This document shows, piece after piece, positions 8,057-12,035 of a DNA stretch of 12,035 nucleotides. Source of the DNA: Treponema sp. (GTDB taxonomy: Bacteria > Spirochaetota > Spirochaetia > Treponematales > Rectinemataceae); assembly GCA_017849315.1 (NCBI GenBank), contig JAFIHQ010000177.1, forward strand, positions 1 through 12,035, written 5' to 3'. A program made the translations under genes and the position numbers. The notes under the pieces were generated by a model that saw only the letters and a list, made by a program, of their open reading frames with translations, was not told the DNA's origin and did not search any database. Position 1 is the first letter of the stretch. Each line of letters begins with the position of its first letter.

Positions 8057-8063
8057 CCCCCTT
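8057..8063 (-). promoter_or_regulatory. Ribosome binding site deciding the xylA start
   Basis: On the minus strand AAGGGGG lies five bases before the ATG at 8051. The alternative in-frame GTG at 8054 would be only two bases from the box, so the ATG is the likelier start. The box overlaps the xylB stop codon, consistent with coupled translation. Confidence 0.65.
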
Positions 8064-9564
8064 AAATTTGATTTGTCTTGTACAACGGACTTAAGGCCGA
8101 AAGGTATTTCATATACACAGCATAGGCCACTTTATATTCTCTAACCTGCGCGACATCCGGTTCGATACTCATCCCCTCTTCCAGACTCACATGTTCATCC
8201 ACTATTTCTTCAATAGAGATTCTTCTGTTTTTTCTAGAGTTCTCAAAACACCAGAACGCCTGTAGGGCTGCGCCAAGAGCCGCCGCTTCTTCTTCCTTGG
8301 GGATACGAATAGGTAGCGCCGTCACATTTGCGGCAATATTTCTCCAAAGCTCACTCTTGGATCCCCCGCCTACCAGGCGTATTTCGCGCGCAGGAAAATG
8401 CAGCTGGTCGAACGTTTCGAGACCTACCCGCATGCCAAAAATAGCCGCTTCCATGGCCGCTCGTGTGATATTTGCCCTCGAAAAATTGGCGACGGTTGCG
8501 CCCATGATGCTTGCACGACCTTCGGGCAGGTTCGGGATGCGTTCGCCATTGAAAAAGGGAAGAACGACAATACCTTCTGCCCCAATACTCGAGGCAGCTG
8601 CGGCTTCATTCATCTGCTCCACGCTCATTTCAAACAAGCCACGCACTTGTTCGCTTGCCACTGTGCAGTTCATTGTGCAGAGCAACGGCAACCAGCCGCC
8701 TGTGGAAGAGCAGAATGCAGCAAGGTTGCCTTGTGGATCGACTACAGGGGACGCAGAGTACCCATAGAGCGTTCCACTCGTTCCGAGACTCATGGTAAGA
8801 AAGCCGTCTCGCACACATCCGGTGCCGATGGCGCTCATCATGTTGTCGCCACCACCTGCAGCTACCACAGCACCTTGAGGTATTCCGAACCTTTCGGCCG
8901 CCTTCCTGCCGACTATCCCGACGGGCTTATCGGACGCTATGAGCTTTGGCAACAAACTCAAAAGATTTGGATCTATCAGATCGCAGATTGGTTTAGACCA
9001 AGTTCTTTTCCGCACGTCGAAGAGCGCCGTTCCGGATGCATCGCCATACTCCGTCGCGTAATTATCCGTCAGCAAGAAATTGATAAAGTCATGCGGTAGA
9101 AGAACATGCCGCAACCTTGCATAGCTCTCCGGTTCATTTTTTTTAAGCCAATAGATCTTTGGCGCAGTATACCCAGGCAGCATGAGGATACCAGTCTCTC
9201 GCAGTAGCGATTCTTGTCCGCCTGCCATTCGGGTAAGTTCGATACATTCCGCCGCCGTAGAAGTATCGTTCCACAGCTTTACCGGCCTTATTACCTCGCC
9301 ATTTTCGTCGAGTGGCACAAAACCATGTTGTTGGCCAGAAACTCCAATTGCGACAATTGTCTGTCTTAATTCGAGACGAATAGCCCTAAAACACTCAAGA
9401 AGCGCCTTTTCGTACCAGGAACCGAGCTGCTCACGCGTGCCATCGTTACGAGCGATAATCGAAAGCGGCGCCTGCACCTTTGAGACTATTTTTTTCCTTA
9501 TGGGATCGTAAACTATCACCTTGCAGCTCTGTGTACCAAGGTCGACTCCGCAGACCGTTTCCAT
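8062..9564 (-). CDS. xylB: Xylulokinase (FGGY carbohydrate kinase)
   Basis: Cytoplasmic kinase that phosphorylates D-xylulose with ATP to D-xylulose 5-phosphate, feeding the pentose phosphate pathway. The 500-residue product is close to the usual length. Landmarks are the N-terminal phosphate loop DLGTQSCK (8-15), SGQQHG (76-81, sugar-binding region with His80), LPHDFINF (156-163), the catalytic base Asp240 in GGGDN, LGTSGTLYG (260-268), and the adenosine-site GGGSKSELWRNIAA (399-412). The frame stays open 29 codons further upstream to 9651, but METVCGVDLGTQS is the normal family N-terminus. The extension would also run across the promoter and repeat region. Two purine-rich boxes precede the ATG; AAGAGG ten bases away is the likelier one, as AGAGGG abuts the start. 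It is the first gene of the xylBA unit, divergent from an AraC-type regulator. Confidence 0.94.
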   Translation of the reverse strand: METVCGVDLGTQSCKVIVYDPIRKKIVSKVQAPLSIIARNDGTREQLGSWYEKALLECFRAIRLELRQTIVAIGVSGQQHGFVPLDENGEVIRPVKLWNDTSTAAECIELTRMAGGQESLLRETGILMLPGYTAPKIYWLKKNEPESYARLRHVLLPHDFINFLLTDNYATEYGDASGTALFDVRKRTWSKPICDLIDPNLLSLLPKLIASDKPVGIVGRKAAERFGIPQGAVVAAGGGDNMMSAIGTGCVRDGFLTMSLGTSGTLYGYSASPVVDPQGNLAAFCSSTGGWLPLLCTMNCTVASEQVRGLFEMSVEQMNEAAAASSIGAEGIVVLPFFNGERIPNLPEGRASIMGATVANFSRANITRAAMEAAIFGMRVGLETFDQLHFPAREIRLVGGGSKSELWRNIAANVTALPIRIPKEEEAAALGAALQAFWCFENSRKNRRISIEEIVDEHVSLEEGMSIEPDVAQVREYKVAYAVYMKYLSALSPLYKTNQI

Positions 9565-9586
9565 CCCTCTTGCGCCTCTTTTTTGG

Positions 9587-9615
9587 ACTATAAGGGCATT
9601 TCCTCTAACACACCA
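9587..9615 (-). promoter_or_regulatory. Candidate xylB promoter with weak -35
   Basis: On the minus strand TATAGT (9587-9592) matches five of six -10 consensus bases. At 17-bp spacing the -35 is TGGTGT (9610-9615), a poor match. A good -10 with a poor -35 just downstream of a direct-repeat activator site is typical of AraC-family-dependent promoters. It implies a 5' leader of about 15 bases before xylB. Confidence 0.5.
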
Positions 9616-9622
9616 TACGGAA

Positions 9623-9651
9623 TATTGACATATCATATCCATTATTGACAT
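9623..9651. promoter_or_regulatory. Two 9-bp direct repeats, probable AraC-family operator
   Basis: TATTGACAT occurs exactly at 9623-9631 and again at 9643-9651, a 20-bp period with an 11-bp spacer. In the xylB direction the proximal copy begins about eight bases upstream of the weak -35. AraC-type activators bind paired direct repeats two helical turns apart next to -35 regions, and each monomer has two helix-turn-helix motifs. The distal copy ends nine bases before the regulator's ATG, so self-regulation is also possible. The TTGACA core also equals a perfect -35 hexamer, but no good -10 follows either copy at normal spacing toward the regulator gene. Confidence 0.55.
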
Positions 9652-9660
9652 TCTCTAAGC

Positions 9661-10530
9661 ATGCAGATACGCGATGTCGTCTATGTATATCGGTTAATCG
9701 GTGGAGAGCGACTTGCGTGGCACGGCCGGTACCATGCGCACGAAGCTGGTGAATATGAGTTTCATTATTTTATGGAAGGGCAAGGAGCTATACTTATCAA
9801 TCGTTCACGTTATAGCATAAATGGCAACATTATCTATTATGTCAAGCCGCGAGAATTCCATTCGATCTTGCCAAAAGCGGTTGAAAAACCTATCAGTTAT
9901 TATGCTGTTCTGTTTTCGCCCGAACCGGGAAACCCGGTCGACAATGAGGTCCTCGACCTACTCCAACAGTCGTGGCAGACACCAAACCACTCTTTGCCCG
10001 CCAACACGCGAGACAGATTCCTCTTGGAAGACCTCTATATGCTGTCCAGATCCAAGGTACCCGGTGCCAAAAAAGCCGCGGAGTATGCACTCATTAGCCT
10101 GCTTTACCGATGGTCCGATGGGTTCACGCCTACCAACGTTACTGCGGCAGTGGAACAATTCAAAAACGAACATGTGGAACGAGCGCTTTCCTATATGACA
10201 AGGCATGTTCGAGAAAAGCTGAGCTCGGACGACATCGCGAATGCAATGGGATTGTCGGAAGAGTATTTCATCCGGCTTTTCAGGCAAAATCTCGGAATGT
10301 CTCCGTTTCAGTATTTTACCCGCCTCAAAATCGAAGCGGCATCCGCAGTCCTTGTGGATAATCACCTTACCATAAGCGACGTTGCAACACGTTTTGGTTT
10401 CGAGAATCCGTTCCACTTTACCAAGGTCTTTAAAAAGTGCACAGGACTTTCGCCCCGGAACTACCGAAAAGTTTTTTTTGAGGCAGGCAAGCCTAGTGAC
10501 GAGTCAATGCGCAACAGAAGTATGTGTTAG
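9661..10530 (+). CDS. AraC-family transcriptional regulator, probable activator of xylBA
   Basis: DNA-binding regulator of 289 residues. The N-terminal half (about 15-100) is a cupin-like sugar-sensing domain with HAHEAGEYEFHYFMEGQGAI-type signature residues (His25, His27, Glu33, His35) and YYVKPREFHSI. The C-terminal half is a full AraC DNA-binding domain: first helix-turn-helix at about 188-209 (SSDDIANAMGLSEEYFIRLF) and second at about 236-259 (LTISDVATRFGFENPFHFTKVFKK), closing with GLSPRNYRK. It is divergent from xylB, separated by 96 bases that hold paired direct repeats, so xylose-responsive control of xylBA is the simplest reading. The ligand is inferred. No Shine-Dalgarno box precedes the ATG, and an in-frame stop lies five codons upstream, so initiation may be weak or leaderless. 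Confidence 0.9.
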   Translation: MQIRDVVYVYRLIGGERLAWHGRYHAHEAGEYEFHYFMEGQGAILINRSRYSINGNIIYYVKPREFHSILPKAVEKPISYYAVLFSPEPGNPVDNEVLDLLQQSWQTPNHSLPANTRDRFLLEDLYMLSRSKVPGAKKAAEYALISLLYRWSDGFTPTNVTAAVEQFKNEHVERALSYMTRHVREKLSSDDIANAMGLSEEYFIRLFRQNLGMSPFQYFTRLKIEAASAVLVDNHLTISDVATRFGFENPFHFTKVFKKCTGLSPRNYRKVFFEAGKPSDESMRNRSMC

Positions 10531-10532
10531 AG

Positions 10533-10561
10533 TTGCTTTTTGCTGACTTTGGCAGTATACT
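10533..10561 (+). promoter_or_regulatory. Candidate distal sigma70 promoter for the TPR gene
   Basis: TTGCTT (10533-10538), a 17-bp spacer and TATACT (10556-10561) fit a sigma70 promoter with a modest -35 and a good -10. It starts just after the regulator's stop and would give a leader of about 80 bases before the TPR gene. Confidence 0.4.
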
Positions 10562-10595
10562 ACAGAAGATGGGAAAGCAATAGAGAATTTAATTC

Positions 10596-10623
10596 TTGTC
10601 AAAGTATAAACTTATTATAAAAT
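10596..10623 (+). promoter_or_regulatory. Candidate proximal sigma70 promoter for the TPR gene
   Basis: TTGTCA (10596-10601), a 16-bp spacer and TAAAAT (10618-10623) each match five of six consensus bases. The surrounding sequence is strikingly AT-rich. Transcription would start near 10630, leaving a short leader with the AGAGG box at 10637-10641. This makes the TPR gene transcriptionally independent of the regulator gene upstream. Confidence 0.55.
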
Positions 10624-10646
10624 CACGCTTTCCCAAAGAGGAAAAA

Positions 10647-11795
10647 ATGAGTGACATTCCAAACCTGCCTACGCAAGAAGATTTTTTTGAAGTGCCAGAG
10701 TCTCTTGATAACGAAATAAACGAAATTTCGGAAGCGTCCAAAAAAGGCTACCAGCTTCTAAAAGAGAACCGTTTTGACGAAGCGGTCGAGTGCTTTGCAC
10801 AAATCCTGGAAAAAGATAACGAAAACAACTATGCCCTAGTCGGGCTTGGAGACGCTGCAAGGAAGCGAGGAGCTTACAAGGAAGCGGCAGAACATTATAG
10901 GCGCTGCCTGGTTTTCCATCCGGGCAACAGTTATGCTCTTTTTGGGCTGGCAGACTGCTACAAAGCCCTTAATCAGTACCACAAAGCTATAGAGATCTGG
11001 GAACAGTACCTCTTGCACGACAATTCAAACATTACTGTACTGACGCGTGTGGCAGATGCATATCGGAAAGTGCACGATTTCAGAAAGTCCAAAGCTATTT
11101 ATCAAAGGGTGTTGGAGATGGAGCCAGACAACCATTACGCACTCATAGGGCTAGGACATCTCCACTACGACTTCAAAGAATATAAGGAAGCGCTCAGCTA
11201 TTGGCAGCGAATGGTGGATTTGCAGGGAGATCAGGTTGATATTCGAGTCTTAACATCGATCGGTAACTGCTACCGGAAGCTAAAACAGTTCGATAAAGGC
11301 ATCCCCTATTTTGAGAAAGCCCTGGAGCGCGAACCAGACAATTTCTACGCGCTTTTTGGTATTGCCGACTGTTACAGAGGTATAGGTAAACAGAGCATCT
11401 CTCTGACATATTGGAATAAAATCCTGGAAAAGGACCCCCGCAACAAAGTAATTCTTACAAGGGCCGGCGATGCCTATAGGAATATGGGAGAACTCGACAA
11501 AGCCACCAAGTGTTACGAAGATGCCCTCAATATTGAGTATGATGTTTATGCAATTCTGGGCCTGGCCGTAATTGCACGAATACAGGGAAAATACGACGAC
11601 GCTATTACGAGTCTGCGCACCCTCATTCAGAACGATCCAAAGAATTACCGCATTTACATGGAGCTTGCACAATGCTACCTGGGGGCTGGCCAGCGTCAGC
11701 AGGCCATCGATATCCTCAGTGAGTTCCAAAAACTTGGTATCAAGAACCCCTTCGTGCAGGATACCTTGGCTAAACTCACAGCAAAAAATCCTTGA
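10647..11795 (+). CDS. Tetratricopeptide repeat (TPR) protein
   Basis: Soluble 382-residue helical scaffold protein made almost wholly of TPR units. After an acidic N-terminal stretch (1-27) there are about ten 34-residue repeats up to about 368. From about residue 96 two kinds alternate. One is of form YALxGLADCY with a Trp in its second helix (ALFG at 97, ALIG at 165, ALFG at 235). The other is of form VLTRxADAYRK ending in LExEPDN (near 131, 201 and 269). There is no signal peptide, membrane segment or catalytic domain, so a role in protein-protein binding is likely, but the partner is unknown. The start is the ATG with AGAGG five bases upstream; an in-frame TTG at 10596 lies within the promoter and is rejected. 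rlmN follows after 48 bases with no terminator, so the two are probably co-transcribed. Confidence 0.88.
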   Translation: MSDIPNLPTQEDFFEVPESLDNEINEISEASKKGYQLLKENRFDEAVECFAQILEKDNENNYALVGLGDAARKRGAYKEAAEHYRRCLVFHPGNSYALFGLADCYKALNQYHKAIEIWEQYLLHDNSNITVLTRVADAYRKVHDFRKSKAIYQRVLEMEPDNHYALIGLGHLHYDFKEYKEALSYWQRMVDLQGDQVDIRVLTSIGNCYRKLKQFDKGIPYFEKALEREPDNFYALFGIADCYRGIGKQSISLTYWNKILEKDPRNKVILTRAGDAYRNMGELDKATKCYEDALNIEYDVYAILGLAVIARIQGKYDDAITSLRTLIQNDPKNYRIYMELAQCYLGAGQRQQAIDILSEFQKLGIKNPFVQDTLAKLTAKNP

Positions 11796-11843
11796 GTTGC
11801 GGGCAATTATTGATCTAATATCGTGTTTTACTAGAGGACTTTA

Positions 11844-12035
11844 GTGGATCAAGCATTCTCTACCGTAAACCAAAAGGGAGATGCGCTCTACTTATCGGGT
11901 ATGAGCGTGCAAGAGATCCTGCAATGTCTAGATGCAAGGCAGCCGTATCGTGCAAAACAACTCTATCAGTGGGTTGCTCATGGAGTTTCAGATTTTGACC
12001 TCATGACCAACCTGCCTAAGAGCGAACGAGCCAAC
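11844..12035 (+). CDS. rlmN: 23S rRNA (adenine-C2)-methyltransferase RlmN, 5' part only
   Basis: First 64 codons of a radical-SAM enzyme that methylates C2 of A2503 in 23S rRNA (and A37 of some tRNAs in characterised members); the window ends inside the gene. The visible part matches the N-terminal accessory domain: LSGMSVQEILQCL (17-29), QPYRAKQLYQWVAHGVSDFDLMTNLPK (33-59 by landmarks). The catalytic CxxxCxxC cluster lies beyond the window and cannot be checked. The start is a GTG with AGAGG at 11833-11837, six bases upstream; the frame upstream closes with a TAG at 11832-11834, and no ATG is available nearby. It follows the TPR gene by 48 bases on the same strand. Confidence 0.85.
   Translation, partial: MDQAFSTVNQKGDALYLSGMSVQEILQCLDARQPYRAKQLYQWVAHGVSDFDLMTNLPKSERAN

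Noticed and set aside
9565..9651. Longer xylB start giving 29 extra residues
   Set aside because: The extension does not match the family N-terminus, has no supporting box and would cover the promoter and direct repeats; METVCGVDLGT is the normal FGGY start.
10596..10646. TTG start extending the TPR protein by 17 residues
   Set aside because: The TTG coincides with a good -35 hexamer and lacks a ribosome binding site; the ATG at 10647 has a clear AGAGG box.
11797..11821. Promoter between the TPR gene and rlmN (TTGCGG / TAATAT)
   Set aside because: The spacing is only 13 bp, too short for a normal sigma70 promoter.

Overview
The window is bacterial chromosome of roughly even base composition (my rough reading is high 40s % GC). 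No rRNA, tRNA, CRISPR array, transposase or phage gene is visible. The gene style, the TPR protein next to rlmN and the sequence flavour suggest a spirochaete (Treponema/Spirochaeta relatives). That is a low-confidence guess by recall; nothing in the window proves it.

Region 1 (1-4936, + strand) is a complete branched-chain amino acid ABC uptake operon in the order livK-livH-livM-livG-livF: periplasmic binding protein, two permeases and two ATPases. A strong intrinsic terminator lies between livK and livH and probably acts as a partial stop, so that the binding protein is made in excess. livHMGF is tightly packed, with gaps or overlaps of a few bases. Region 2 (5033-5677, +) is a CBS-CBS-ACT protein with its own strong ribosome binding site. 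It is a plausible amino acid/nucleotide sensor linked to the transporter.

Region 3 (5793-9564, - strand) is a pentose module. xylB (xylulokinase) and xylA (xylose isomerase) are intact and 10 bases apart. Downstream of xylA lies a broken remnant of a XylH/GguB-type sugar ABC permease, which lacks its N-terminal part and carries a single-base frameshift in a homopolymer run. No binding protein or ATPase for it is present here, so the local sugar importer appears to have been lost while the catabolic enzymes remain. A divergent AraC-family activator (9661-10530, +) faces xylB across a 96-base intergenic region. That region holds two 9-bp direct repeats with a 20-bp period, upstream of a good -10 and weak -35 for xylB, which is the layout expected for an AraC/XylR-type pentose switch.

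Region 4 (10531-12035, +) holds two candidate sigma70 promoters, a cytoplasmic protein made of about ten TPR repeats arranged in a two-repeat super-period, and the first 64 codons of rlmN, cut by the window end.

I do not see a convincing new biological system. The items most worth a second look are the permease remnant and its frameshift, the xylB/araC switch region, the CBS-ACT protein attached to the liv operon, and the alternating TPR architecture.
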